NCBI RefSeq assembly: GCF_016756535.1
Contig: NZ_AP023247.1
Coordinates: 1,798,501 to 1,862,500, forward strand
DNA length: 64,000 nt
From: Mesorhizobium sp. 131-2-1
GTDB lineage: Bacteria > Pseudomonadota > Alphaproteobacteria > Rhizobiales > Rhizobiaceae
Direction: 5' to 3'
The translations under genes were made by a program, and so were the position numbers. Shown one piece after another: positions 25,963 through 35,919 of this stretch. Under the pieces are notes generated by a model, which had not been told where the DNA came from, did not search any database, and worked only from the letters and a program-made list of their open reading frames with translations. Each line of letters begins with the position of its first letter. The first letter of the stretch is position 1.

Positions 25963-27537
25963 ATGAGCAGCGTCGGCGCCGCCTTTCGGCTCGCTCGGGC
26001 CGGCTGGGTGCTGGTCCGCGAGGGCGTCGTCTCGGCTTTGCCGGGCGAGGAGCTCGACGGCCTGCCGAAATTCGGCTGGCGGCTGGCGCGCCTGTTCACC
26101 CGCCGTCGCGCGCTGGCCTACAAGCGCGGCGACCGGCTGGCCAAGGCGGTGGTGCGGCTCGGTCCCTCCTATGTCAAGCTCGGCCAGTTCCTGGCGACAC
26201 GGCCCGACGTCGTCGGCAATGACATGGCGCTCGACCTCGCTCTTCTCCAAGACAAGATGCATACGTTCCCGCAGGCCGAGGCGATCGCCGCCATCGAGGC
26301 CTCGCTCGGGCGCAAGGTCGGCGATCTCTACGCCAGCTTCGACGGCGCCGTCGCCGCTGCCTCGATCGCTCAGGTGCACAGCGCCGAGACCATGAAGGAA
26401 GGGGCCACCTCCCGCGTGGCGGTGAAGGTCATCCGGCCGGGCGTGCGCCGCCGTTTCTTCCACGACCTCGAAAGCTATTTCCTCGCTGCCCGCATCCAGG
26501 AGAAGTACATCCCCTCGTCGCGCCGCCTGCGGCCGGTCGAGGTGACCGAGACGCTGGCGCAGACCACCAGGATCGAGATGGATCTCAGGCTCGAGGCGGC
26601 GGCGCTGTCCGAGCTCGGCGAAAACACCAAGGACGATCCGGGCTTCCGCGTGCCTTCGGTCGACTGGGAGCGGACCGGCCGCGACGTCTTGACCATGGAA
26701 TGGGTCGACGGCGTCAAGATGAACGATATTGCCGGGCTGGCGGAGGCCGGCCACGACCTCAAGGCGATCGCCACCAACCTCATCCAGTCATTCCTGCGCC
26801 ATACGCTTCGGGACGGCTTCTTCCATGCCGACATGCATCCGGGCAATTTGTTCGTTGAGGCCAACGGCACCATCGTCGCCGTCGATCTCGGCATCGCCGG
26901 CCGGCTCGGCAAGAAGGAGCGCCGGTTCCTGGCCGAAATTCTCTACGGCTTCATCGTGCGCGACTACCAGCGTGTCGCCGAGGTGCATTTCGAGGCCGGC
27001 TATGTGCCGCGCCAGCACAATGTCTCGGCCTTCGCGCAAGCGATCCGCGCCATCGGCGAGCCGATCCACGGCCAGCCGGCCGAAACCATCTCGATGGCCA
27101 AGCTTTTGACGCTGCTATTCGAGGTCACCGAGCTGTTCGACATGGCGACCCGGCCGGAGCTGATCCTGCTGCAAAAAACGATGGTGGTGGTCGAGGGCGT
27201 CGCCCGCACGCTCGATCCGGCCTTCAACATGTGGAAGACGGCCGAGCCGGTGGTCGGCGACTGGATCGCCGGCAACCTCGGCCCGCGCGGCCTTCTGGTC
27301 GATGCGCGCGACGGCACCAGGGCGCTGTTGGCGCTGGCCCGTCAGGCACCCGATATCGCCGCCCGTACAGAGCGCCTGTCGCGCGAGATCGACCTGATGG
27401 CCGAGCACGGGCTGCGCTTCGACGAGGCGACGGCGCGCGCGATCGGCAAGGCCGAGGCGCGCCATACCCGCTCCGGCCGCGTGGCCCTGTGGGTGATCGC
27501 GCTGACGCTGCTCTATATCGTGTGGAAGCTCGCTTAG
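25963..27537 (+). CDS. ubiB: UbiB, atypical kinase-like protein for ubiquinone biosynthesis
   Basis: 524-residue UbiB/ABC1/COQ8 family protein, an atypical kinase/ATPase supporting the membrane ubiquinone-synthesis complex. The family KxGQ motif is at SYVKLGQFLATRP (Lys72, Gln75). The ExD-type helix (RIEMDLRLEA), the catalytic-loop-like HADMHPGNLF and the metal-binding VDLGIAGRLG follow. A C-terminal hydrophobic segment (VALWVIALTLLYIVWKLA) anchors it in the membrane. Start is 42 bases after ubiE. Confidence 0.96.
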   Translation: MSSVGAAFRLARAGWVLVREGVVSALPGEELDGLPKFGWRLARLFTRRRALAYKRGDRLAKAVVRLGPSYVKLGQFLATRPDVVGNDMALDLALLQDKMHTFPQAEAIAAIEASLGRKVGDLYASFDGAVAAASIAQVHSAETMKEGATSRVAVKVIRPGVRRRFFHDLESYFLAARIQEKYIPSSRRLRPVEVTETLAQTTRIEMDLRLEAAALSELGENTKDDPGFRVPSVDWERTGRDVLTMEWVDGVKMNDIAGLAEAGHDLKAIATNLIQSFLRHTLRDGFFHADMHPGNLFVEANGTIVAVDLGIAGRLGKKERRFLAEILYGFIVRDYQRVAEVHFEAGYVPRQHNVSAFAQAIRAIGEPIHGQPAETISMAKLLTLLFEVTELFDMATRPELILLQKTMVVVEGVARTLDPAFNMWKTAEPVVGDWIAGNLGPRGLLVDARDGTRALLALARQAPDIAARTERLSREIDLMAEHGLRFDEATARAIGKAEARHTRSGRVALWVIALTLLYIVWKLA

Positions 27538-27556
27538 CGATTGGCTTGCCGTCTCC

Positions 27557-27573
27557 TGATAGCATTGCTATCA
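27557..27573. promoter_or_regulatory. perfect palindrome upstream of RHH-coaBC, candidate operator
   Basis: TGATAGCATTGCTATCA is a perfect 7-3-7 inverted repeat that ends 34 bases before the coaBC ATG, with a second small palindrome (ATTGCAAT) right after it. Size and symmetry fit dimers of ribbon-helix-helix antitoxins such as FitA/VapB. The downstream gene itself begins with such a domain, so autoregulation is the natural guess. Confidence 0.6.
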
Positions 27574-27607
27574 TTGCAATCAGCGATGCCAAGCAGAGTG
27601 CAATCAC

Positions 27608-29080
27608 ATGGCCAGCATCACCATTCGCAATCTTGACGACGAGATCAAGGATCTGCTGCGCCGGCTCGCGGCGGAGAACGATCGGTCGATGGAGGAGCAG
27701 GCGCGGGTGATGCTCCGGGCCTCGGTCGAAGGTCAAGTCGGGCCCTCTGGCCGCCTCGACCAGATCGAGAAGACGCTGCACGAACTGGCAGGCGCACACC
27801 GCCCGGGAGCTCCAGTCGCGTCGACATCAGGCAAGGCCGCCCTGCGAGGCAGCCTCTCCGGCAAGCGCATCCTGCTCATCATCGGCGGCGGCATCGCCGC
27901 CTACAAGGCGCTCGACTTGATCCGCCGGGTGCGCGAGCGGGGTGCCGCGGTGCGGGTGGTGATGACATCAGCGGCACAGGAATTCGTCACCACGCTTTCG
28001 GCCGGCGCGCTTTCGGCCGACCATGTCTTCACCGAACTGTTCGACCGCAATGACGAGCACGATGTCGGCCATATCCGCCTGTCGCGCGAGGCCGACCTGC
28101 TGGTGGTGGCGCCGGCGACCGCCGATTTGATGGCGAAGCTCGCCAACGGCCATGCCAACGATCTCGCCTCGACGGTGCTTCTCGCCACCGACAAGAAGGT
28201 GCTGATGGCGCCGGCGATGAACCCCAAAATGTGGTCGCATCCGGCGACCCGCCGCAACCGGGCGGCGCTCCAGAAGGACGGCATTGTCTTCGTCGGCCCG
28301 GCCAGGGGCGAGATGGCCGAGAGCAACGAGGCGGGCGAAGGCCGCATGGCGGAACCGCTGGAGATCACTGCCGCGATCGAGACGCTGCTCGACGAGCAGC
28401 CGAAGCCGCTTTCCGGCCGCAAGATCATCGTCACCTCGGGGCCGACGCATGAGCCGATCGACCCGGTGCGCTACATCGCCAACCGCTCGTCCGGCAAGCA
28501 GGGTCATGCCATTGCGACGGCACTTGCCAGGCTGGGCGCCGATGTGCGGCTGGTCTCCGGTCCAGTCAACATCGCCGATCCGGCCGGCGTCATCACCACG
28601 CATGTCCAGACCGCGGCCGAAATGAAGGATGCGGTCGAAAGCCTGTTGCCGGCGGATGCCGCGGTGTTCGTCGCCGCCGTCGCCGACTGGCGCACGGCGA
28701 ATGCAGCCGGCGAGAAGATCAAGAAGGTGGCGGGTGGGGGGCCGCCTTCGCTGCAGATGGTCGAGAACCCGGACATCCTAGCCGGCGTCGGTCATCACAG
28801 GCAGCGTCCGAGACTGGTCGTCGGCTTCGCCGCTGAGACGCAGGATCTGATCAGCAACGCCGAAGCCAAGCTCCGGAAGAAGGGCGCCGACTTCATCGTC
28901 GCCAACGACGTCTCGCACGAAAGCGGCATCGGTCCGTCGGGCGTGATGGGCGGCGACCGCAACAAGGTGCGGATCGTCTCCAGGGGCGGCGTCGAGGAAT
29001 GGCCCGAGATGGGCAAGGACGAGGTGGCGGCTCGGCTCGCCGCCCTTATTGCCGAGCGTCTGAAGACCATCGTTGTCTGA
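27608..29080 (+). CDS. coaBC: CoaBC with an N-terminal ribbon-helix-helix (FitA-like) domain
   Basis: 490 residues, ~90 longer than usual CoaBC. Residues 1-43 (MASITIRNLDDEIKDLLRRL, then AENDRSMEEQARVML) are a FitA/VapB-type ribbon-helix-helix. A linker runs to ~80. Then comes the CoaC flavoprotein (GKRILLIIGGGIAAYKALD, catalytic-His segment VGHIRLS, APAMNPKMW) and the CoaB ligase (IVTSGPTHEPIDPVRYIANR, AVADWR). It makes 4'-phosphopantetheine from phosphopantothenate and cysteine for CoA. No ATG, GTG or TTG lies in frame between residue 36 and the flavoprotein start, so the fusion must be translated as one chain. The lid cysteine of E. coli CoaC is not seen at AESNEAGEGRM. Third in the ubiE-ubiB run. 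Confidence 0.93.
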   Translation: MASITIRNLDDEIKDLLRRLAAENDRSMEEQARVMLRASVEGQVGPSGRLDQIEKTLHELAGAHRPGAPVASTSGKAALRGSLSGKRILLIIGGGIAAYKALDLIRRVRERGAAVRVVMTSAAQEFVTTLSAGALSADHVFTELFDRNDEHDVGHIRLSREADLLVVAPATADLMAKLANGHANDLASTVLLATDKKVLMAPAMNPKMWSHPATRRNRAALQKDGIVFVGPARGEMAESNEAGEGRMAEPLEITAAIETLLDEQPKPLSGRKIIVTSGPTHEPIDPVRYIANRSSGKQGHAIATALARLGADVRLVSGPVNIADPAGVITTHVQTAAEMKDAVESLLPADAAVFVAAVADWRTANAAGEKIKKVAGGGPPSLQMVENPDILAGVGHHRQRPRLVVGFAAETQDLISNAEAKLRKKGADFIVANDVSHESGIGPSGVMGGDRNKVRIVSRGGVEEWPEMGKDEVAARLAALIAERLKTIVV

Positions 29081-29116
29081 ACGCTTCGCCGCCGGAGACG
29101 GCTGGCCTCGGCAACC

Positions 29117-30469
<1,353 letters not shown>

Positions 30470-30545
30470 TCACCATGACCAATAGCGGTTGCGGTTGATG
30501 CAGTAAAATTGATAGTGTTTGCATTCGGATATCAATGGATTTGAT

Positions 30546-31397
30546 ATGCAGGCTCCACTGGATCTCAAGCTGCTGGCGACATTCGTGCGCGCGGCCCATT
30601 CGGGGACCCTCAGCGCGGTGGCCGTGCAGGTCGGGCGCACGCAATCGGCCGTGACCATGCAGATACAGCGGCTCGAGGAAGCCCTCGGCCAGAGCCTGTT
30701 TCATCGCAGCGGCAGCGGGGTGCGGCTCACCGGCAGCGGTGAGCGCTTCCTGGCCTATGCCGAGCGCATCCTCAAAATCCACGACGAGGCGATCTCGGCG
30801 CTCTCCGACAAGGGCCTGCACGGTTCGATCATCTTCGGCAGTCCCGAAGATTATCTGAGCGCGTTCTTTCCGGCGCTGCTGAAGGGCTTCGGCACCGTTT
30901 ACCCCGATGTCGAAATCAAGGTCGTTTCGGCGCCGACGGTCGAATTGCGAACGCTGCTCAACGCGCGCCAGATCGACCTGGCGCTGGTCTCCAGCCCGAA
31001 TGCAAACGATGCGCATGTGCGCACGGAACGGCTGGTATGGGTAGGCAGCAAGCCGGCGCTGGACCACTACGATTTTGGCGACATCGTTCCGATGGCGTTG
31101 TCGGCGTCGAACGCCATCGACCACAAGGCGGCTTGCGAGGCGATGGCGCGCGCCGGACTGCGCTACAAAATATCCTATGCCAGCAACAGTCTTGCTGGCT
31201 TGATCGCCGTTGCGCGGTCAGGTCTGGCAATAAGCGTGATGACCGAGGATGCGGTGCCGTCCGACCTCCATATTCTGGGCGCGCCGCTTCCGAGGCTGCC
31301 CCGGCTTGGCATTCTGATCGCCTTTGCCGACTCCGAACGATCCCCGGCGGTCGAGGCTTTCGCCGATCACATCCGCAGCGTTCTTCCGTCTCTGTGA
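30546..31397 (+). CDS. LysR family transcriptional regulator, DgdR-like
   Basis: 283 residues. The N-terminal winged helix (LDLKLLATFVRAAHSGTLSA, then VGRTQSAVTMQIQRLEEALG) is typical LysR, followed by a periplasmic-binding-like effector domain. It is divergently transcribed from the dialkylglycine decarboxylase gene with 97 bases between the starts. That matches the dgdA/dgdR layout, in which DgdR represses dgdA until 2-methylalanine is present. ATG 30546 is preferred to an upstream TTG. A perfect inverted repeat ATCAA-TGGAT-TTGAT (30531-30545) abuts the start codon and could be a binding site. Confidence 0.85.
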   Translation: MQAPLDLKLLATFVRAAHSGTLSAVAVQVGRTQSAVTMQIQRLEEALGQSLFHRSGSGVRLTGSGERFLAYAERILKIHDEAISALSDKGLHGSIIFGSPEDYLSAFFPALLKGFGTVYPDVEIKVVSAPTVELRTLLNARQIDLALVSSPNANDAHVRTERLVWVGSKPALDHYDFGDIVPMALSASNAIDHKAACEAMARAGLRYKISYASNSLAGLIAVARSGLAISVMTEDAVPSDLHILGAPLPRLPRLGILIAFADSERSPAVEAFADHIRSVLPSL

Positions 31398-31456
31398 GAC
31401 TACGGTATCCGATTCCCGACTTTGCTCGGACACTGGGCCAACTCCAGGCCGGGAGG

Positions 31457-32908
31457 TCAGCCCGCCGCCTCCTGCGGTCGCGCGGTCGGTATCGCGATCT
31501 TGATGGCCGCGAGGCAACCGACGACGCCGAGCGGCACGAAGGCGAGGAACAGCCAACTGGCGACGTTCGCCGCCGCGTCGCGGTTCAACCCTTCGGAAAA
31601 GCCGCTGGCGTTGGCGATGATGCCGGCGAGCGCCGCGCCCACTGCATAGCCGATGCGCTGCATGGTCGGCACCGCGGCGGAGGCGATGGTCTGCTCGTCG
31701 CCGCTGGCCGAGGCGACGATGACGCGCGTCAGGAATGGCCAGCAGACGCCAAAGCCGCCGCCCTGCAGCAAGGCGCAAAGCAGGATCAGCGGGATCGAGC
31801 CTGCCGGGATGGTATAGGCGAAGCCGGCGAGGCCGGTTGCGATCATCAGCGCGCCGACGACGATGATCAGCCTCTCGCGCTCCAGCGGCGCATTGGCGAT
31901 GAGGATCGAGAGGATCGACCAGGCGATCGATTCGGCGGCGATGATGTAGCCCGTGGTCAGGATCGGGATGCCGTGCAGCGTGGTCAGCAACAGCGGGCCA
32001 TAGATGGCGAAGGAGACGGTCGCCACGGAGAATGCCGCAACCATGGTCATGCCGCTGCCAACCGGCGTGCGCCAGGAGAACAGCCGCGACGGGAACAGCC
32101 GTGAGCGCGGCTTCCGCGCATCGACGCGGAAGAACAGCACGAGGCCGAGCAGGCCGAGGCCCAGCAGCAGCGAGGAACGCAGCAGGGCGACATCGACGCC
32201 GGCGCTGGCGATCAGCACGACGCTGACGGCGAGGCAGCCGAGCGCGGCATAGGGGAAGGGCGGCGCCCTGCCCTTTTCCACCTGCGGCCTGGTCGCCTGC
32301 GGCGTGTCGAGCACGATGAAGCTTGCCAGCGCCATGGCGGTGCCGCCGACCGTGAAGATGCCGAATGCCCAGCGCCACGACAGAAGCTCGGCCATGATGG
32401 CGCCAAGCATCGGGCCGCTGAAGGCGGCGACGCCCCAGATCGCCGACATGATGCCGAAAAGCTGCGGCCAGATGTTGCGCGGAAACAGCCGCTCGACCGA
32501 GACGAAGGCCAGCGACACCAGCGCGCCGCCGCCCAGCCCCTCGACCAGACGCCCGGCGAGAAAAATCGGCATCGAGGGCGCGGTGGCGCAGATCAGCGCG
32601 CCGGTCGCATAGAGCAAGGCGGCAACCATCATGTTGGTGCGCAGCGCCACATAACTTACCAGGCGTCCGGCGGCGGCGCCGGCGACGATGGCGCCAAGCT
32701 CGTAGATCGCCAGCGACCAACCGACCAGCTGCACGCCGGCCAGTTCGCCGACCATGGCCGGCATCACCGTCGCCACCATCGTCTCGTTGGTGGCGTGCAG
32801 CAGGATGCCAAGGCTGATGAAGCAGAAACGCGCCAGGTCACCGCTGGCCCACAGCGCCCGCCAATCCACCCTGTTGCCGCCCGTCTTGCCGCCGCCTCCC
32901 GCCGTCAC
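31457..32908 (-). CDS. MFS transporter (DHA-type multidrug exporter-like)
   Basis: 483 residues with ~14 hydrophobic segments. Opening features are GILLHATNETMVATVMPAMV and motif C-like AAFSGPMLGAIMAELLSW, which indicate a drug:H+ antiporter-type major facilitator protein. The substrate is unknown. Translation begins at GTG with GGAG six bases before; the first in-frame ATG would remove part of helix one. It converges on the LysR gene. No regulator is immediately upstream. Confidence 0.88.
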   Translation of the reverse strand: MTAGGGGKTGGNRVDWRALWASGDLARFCFISLGILLHATNETMVATVMPAMVGELAGVQLVGWSLAIYELGAIVAGAAAGRLVSYVALRTNMMVAALLYATGALICATAPSMPIFLAGRLVEGLGGGALVSLAFVSVERLFPRNIWPQLFGIMSAIWGVAAFSGPMLGAIMAELLSWRWAFGIFTVGGTAMALASFIVLDTPQATRPQVEKGRAPPFPYAALGCLAVSVVLIASAGVDVALLRSSLLLGLGLLGLVLFFRVDARKPRSRLFPSRLFSWRTPVGSGMTMVAAFSVATVSFAIYGPLLLTTLHGIPILTTGYIIAAESIAWSILSILIANAPLERERLIIVVGALMIATGLAGFAYTIPAGSIPLILLCALLQGGGFGVCWPFLTRVIVASASGDEQTIASAAVPTMQRIGYAVGAALAGIIANASGFSEGLNRDAAANVASWLFLAFVPLGVVGCLAAIKIAIPTARPQEAAG

Positions 32909-33063
32909 GTCGATCTCCTGCTTGCCATTCCCACCCTCATCCGCAGCGCGAAGGGGCGCCAGATCCAGTTCGGCAGAGCTTGTAGAACCTCAAGCGCGGT
33001 TCAGCTCAAGAGGCTTTTTGAGGAATGGCTCGGCGAGAAGCCCAGCCGGCTTTGATCGAAAGG

Positions 33064-33549
33064 TCAGTTCTCGGTGCTGCGCAGCTGGAACTGGGCGACG
33101 CCGATGGCGATGTTGATGCCGCTCTGCGTCTGCACGCTGAGCGGTTGCAAGGTGAACGCCTGCGAGGAGCCGCCGACCAGAAGGTTGGCGCCGGCGCCGA
33201 CCGCCGCCGTCACCTCGGCGCTGGCGCCGACATAGTCGCCGGCGAGCGCGCCCGGCGCATAGATGTTCTTCAACGGCGTCAGCACCAGCCACCGCATCAC
33301 GCTCTGCTTTGTCGTGCCGATGTCGAGCCCATATTTGTTGACGGCGCCGAAGTAGGCTTCCGGCGCAAAGGTCTTGTCCGCCGGGGTGAAGGTGCAGCTC
33401 AGATCCTTGCTGGAGCCGAAGATGAAGCCGGTGCCGCCGCCGATGGCGCAATCGAGCGCGCCGAGCTCCACGCCCTGGTCTTGGGCAAGGGCCGATCCCG
33501 CACAGGCGGCAGCGGCAGTGACAGCGGCGATGATGATGGTCTTGTGCAC
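33064..33549 (-). CDS. DUF992 family secreted protein
   Basis: 161 residues with signal peptide (KTIIIAAVTAAAACAGSALA). The DUF992 domain follows: GALDCAIGGGTGFIFGSSKD, a second Cys in LSCTF, glycine-rich GADYxG-type repeats and GANLLVGGSSQAFTLQPLSV. DUF992 proteins are periplasmic or outer-envelope proteins of rhizobia and relatives without known role. The GTG start follows GGGGGACC. A paralogue lies immediately upstream. Confidence 0.88.
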   Translation of the reverse strand: MHKTIIIAAVTAAAACAGSALAQDQGVELGALDCAIGGGTGFIFGSSKDLSCTFTPADKTFAPEAYFGAVNKYGLDIGTTKQSVMRWLVLTPLKNIYAPGALAGDYVGASAEVTAAVGAGANLLVGGSSQAFTLQPLSVQTQSGINIAIGVAQFQLRSTEN

Positions 33550-33621
33550 GGCGGTCCCCCAAAAGCATGCGGCGCGAAACAGTATCCTGTTCCGCGCCGC
33601 ACGTAAGGGAGCAACTAAGCC

Positions 33622-34095
33622 TTATTTGAAGGAGTGGACCAGCTCCAGCGAGGTCACCGCGACCGCCAGGTTGACGCCGGTCTGCGCCTGGACGCTGAGC
33701 GGCTCCAGCATGAAGGCGCTGTTCAGCCCGCCGACCAGGAGATTGGCGCCGCCGCCGGTGACGACGCTCGCCTCGGCATTGACGCCGTAATAGTTGCCGG
33801 CAAGGTCGCCTTCGTCATGGCTGCGGGTGGCGGCCAGAACCGCCCAGGCGAGCTGGCCCTGATGCGTCTGGCCGACATCGACGCCGAGCTTGGAGATCAT
33901 CCCGGTATACTGCTCGGATGGCCCATGGTGATAGGGGCGGAAGGTGCAGGACACGCCCTTGTTCGACGTGATGACATAGCCGACGCCGCCATCGATGGTG
34001 CAATCGAGCGTGCCAAGCCGGAGCGTGCCGGCGTTGACGGGGAGCGCGAGGACCGTAGTGGCAAGCGCGGCCGCAAAGGCAAGTTTCTTGATCAT
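33622..34095 (-). CDS. DUF992 family secreted protein, paralogue
   Basis: 157 residues with signal peptide (MIKKLAFAAALATTVLALPV) and the same DUF992 layout as its neighbour: GTLDCTIDGGVGYVITSNKG, VSCTFRPY, GGGANLLVGGLNSAFMLEPL. The two conserved cysteines may form a disulfide. The pair looks like an old tandem duplication, sharing architecture rather than close sequence. Spacing of ~70 bases suggests one transcript. The longer frame upstream of 34095 has no signal peptide and is not used. Confidence 0.88.
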   Translation of the reverse strand: MIKKLAFAAALATTVLALPVNAGTLRLGTLDCTIDGGVGYVITSNKGVSCTFRPYHHGPSEQYTGMISKLGVDVGQTHQGQLAWAVLAATRSHDEGDLAGNYYGVNAEASVVTGGGANLLVGGLNSAFMLEPLSVQAQTGVNLAVAVTSLELVHSFK

Positions 34096-34436
34096 GGCAA
34101 AAAGGTCCTTTCGCAAAAATTGGCCCCGGTTAACGGTCGAGGTGCGTGGAGCGTTCCGCCGAAAACTTGGCACGAACATGGCAAGGGTTAACGCTTTGCC
34201 CGCGGCGGTTAGCCTGGGGTGGCGGCAGTTCGTCACCGGACATGGCTTGCGGATTGTCACGCCCACGGGCTGAGAGTCAGTTTTCAGGTGGAGGGCTCAG
34301 TGGCGCCACATGCACCCCAAATGCTGACCAGGCCTTCCGGCTCGATACGCAAAAGGTTGCGATTTCCGCGTCCCGCCCGGCCCTACGCTGGGGAGCAGAC
34401 CCTGTGGACGGGGCGTCGCGGCGTGCCGGCCCGGTA
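34096..34436. other. intergenic stretch upstream of the DUF992 pair
   Basis: About 340 bases between the DUF992 start and the TPR gene stop, both on the minus strand. It must contain the DUF992 promoter and the end of the TPR transcript, but no clear -35/-10 pair or hairpin with a T-run was found. Frames in it are unconvincing. Confidence 0.35.
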
Positions 34437-35291
34437 TCAGCCGGTGCTGGCAGTGCCGGTGCGCGACAGGCCGTCCTTGGCCGGCTGGTAGGTCGGGTCG
34501 AGATGGATCGCCTCGCGGTAGGATTTCGCCGCCCGTGCCTTGTCGCCGCGCCGCTCGTAGATCAGCGCCTGGTTGGCCCAGGCCTCCGCGTTCTTGCCGT
34601 CGAGCTTGATGGCCATGTTGAAGTCGGAGAAGGCGTTGTCCTCGTCGTTCATCGCAAGGTAGGAGAGACCGCGGCCGTTGTAGGGCTCGGCGGCGTCCGG
34701 CGCCAGCGAGATGGCGGTCGAGAAATCCTCGATGGCGAATTTGTGCTGGCCCTGGCTCTGATAGATCAGGCCGCGATTGTGGTAGGCGCGGGCATCGGTC
34801 GTATCGAGCTGGATCGCCTTCTGGAAGTCGTTGAAGGCTTCCTGGGTCCGGCCCGCCTTGCGGTAGAGATTGCCGCGGCCGATATAGGCGGCGTCGTAAT
34901 TGGCGTTGATCTGGATCGAGCGGTTGTAGTCGGCAAGCGCCGCCGCCTGGTTGCCGAGGAAGCGCTGGATAAGCGCGCGGTTCGAATAGGCCTGGTAGAA
35001 ATTCGGATTGAGCTGGATGGCGGTGTCGAAGTCCTTCAGCGCCGCCTGGTACTGGCCGCCGCGGCCATAGGCCGAACCGCGCACATTGTAGCCTTCGGGA
35101 TCCTGCGGATTGCGCTGGATCACGGCCGACAGCGATGAGATGTTCTCGGTCGAGCCTTGCGCCTTGTCGATGTTGTTGAACTCGCCGGTCGGGGCCGTCT
35201 GGCATGCGGCAAGCGCCAGGCCCGAGAGCAGGGCCGCCGTCAGGGCGAAGCCGCGAAAAGCGGTTTTGCGCTCCACGGAAATTGCGTTCAT
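34437..35291 (-). CDS. tetratricopeptide-repeat lipoprotein
   Basis: 284 residues. The N-terminal signal ends in a lipobox (ALAAC, Cys ~35), so this is a membrane-anchored periplasmic lipoprotein. Then come about six TPR units (for example AYSNRALIQRFLGNQAAALA, AYIGRGNLYRKAGRTQEAFN, AYHNRGLIYQSQGQHKFAIE) of the NlpI-like kind. TPRs scaffold protein interactions; partners are not indicated. The ATG at 35291 gives the proper lipoprotein signal; the upstream extension lacks it. Confidence 0.88.
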   Translation of the reverse strand: MNAISVERKTAFRGFALTAALLSGLALAACQTAPTGEFNNIDKAQGSTENISSLSAVIQRNPQDPEGYNVRGSAYGRGGQYQAALKDFDTAIQLNPNFYQAYSNRALIQRFLGNQAAALADYNRSIQINANYDAAYIGRGNLYRKAGRTQEAFNDFQKAIQLDTTDARAYHNRGLIYQSQGQHKFAIEDFSTAISLAPDAAEPYNGRGLSYLAMNDEDNAFSDFNMAIKLDGKNAEAWANQALIYERRGDKARAAKSYREAIHLDPTYQPAKDGLSRTGTASTG

Positions 35292-35403
35292 CTCTGTCCT
35301 CACTGCCGCCGCGCCGTCAGGTCCGTTCCCTCTCCGAACCGGGGTCCAAAACATCTCAAGTGTTAGTGCGTACGTCGTGCGTCCAACAGGCCGCACGTCG
35401 CTC

Positions 35404-35444
35404 TAAACAAAAGGGTGGCGGCGATTCCGCATCGCGCCACCCTT
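35404..35444 (-). terminator. intrinsic terminator of rpsU
   Basis: On the minus strand, AAGGGTGGC pairs perfectly with GCCACCCTT, with an inner GCGAT/ATCGC extension, and is followed by TTTTGTTTA. It lies ~35 bases after the rpsU stop. The stem is symmetrical, so it may also insulate the TPR gene promoter. Confidence 0.85.
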
Positions 35445-35479
35445 GGGTATCCTTCGAAAAGGACGAAAAATTGGCGGTA

Positions 35480-35743
35480 TCAGCGCGGCGAACGCGCAGC
35501 ACCCGCAGCGCCAGCCGGAGCCGGACGCGGGGTCATCGGCAGCAGGCCTTCGCGCTGGGCGCGCTTGCGGGCTAGCTTGCGGGCGCGGCGCACGGCTTCC
35601 GCCTTTTCGCGGGCGCGCTTCTCGGAAGGCTTCTCGTAGTGACCGCGCATCTTCATTTCGCGGAAAATGCCTTCGCGCTGCATCTTTTTCTTCAGCGCGC
35701 GAAGCGCCTGATCAACATTGTTGTCGCGGACGAGTACCTGCAC
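35480..35743 (-). CDS. rpsU: 30S ribosomal protein S21
   Basis: 87-residue basic protein of the small ribosomal subunit that helps mRNA binding. The sequence [20 protein letters not shown] and [20 protein letters not shown] is S21 throughout. The C-terminal tail ([15 protein letters not shown]) is longer than in enteric S21, as usual for rhizobia. GTG at 35743 is chosen since the family begins at MQVLVRDNN; a TTG two codons earlier is also possible. It is single-gene with its own terminator. Confidence 0.95.
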   Translation of the reverse strand: MQVLVRDNNVDQALRALKKKMQREGIFREMKMRGHYEKPSEKRAREKAEAVRRARKLARKRAQREGLLPMTPRPAPAGAAGAARSPR

Positions 35744-35919
35744 GGGCAATCCTGTCTTTCGGGTTTGATATCAACAGGCAAACGGCCATAGCCGCTATGC
35801 CTCCGCGGCGAGTTGCACCGCGAATTGTGGCGGCTGATAGCAGAATCAGGCCGTCCTGTCCACTGCCGAATGCAATCGGGCAGCCAAATTGCAACTGGCC
35901 GCCGCCGGTTGGCGTTTCG

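Noticed and set aside
27608..27736. Free-standing antitoxin gene (toxin-antitoxin module) before coaBC
   Set aside because: The RHH frame continues without stop into CoaBC and there is no PIN-domain toxin gene nearby. It is a fusion, not a module.
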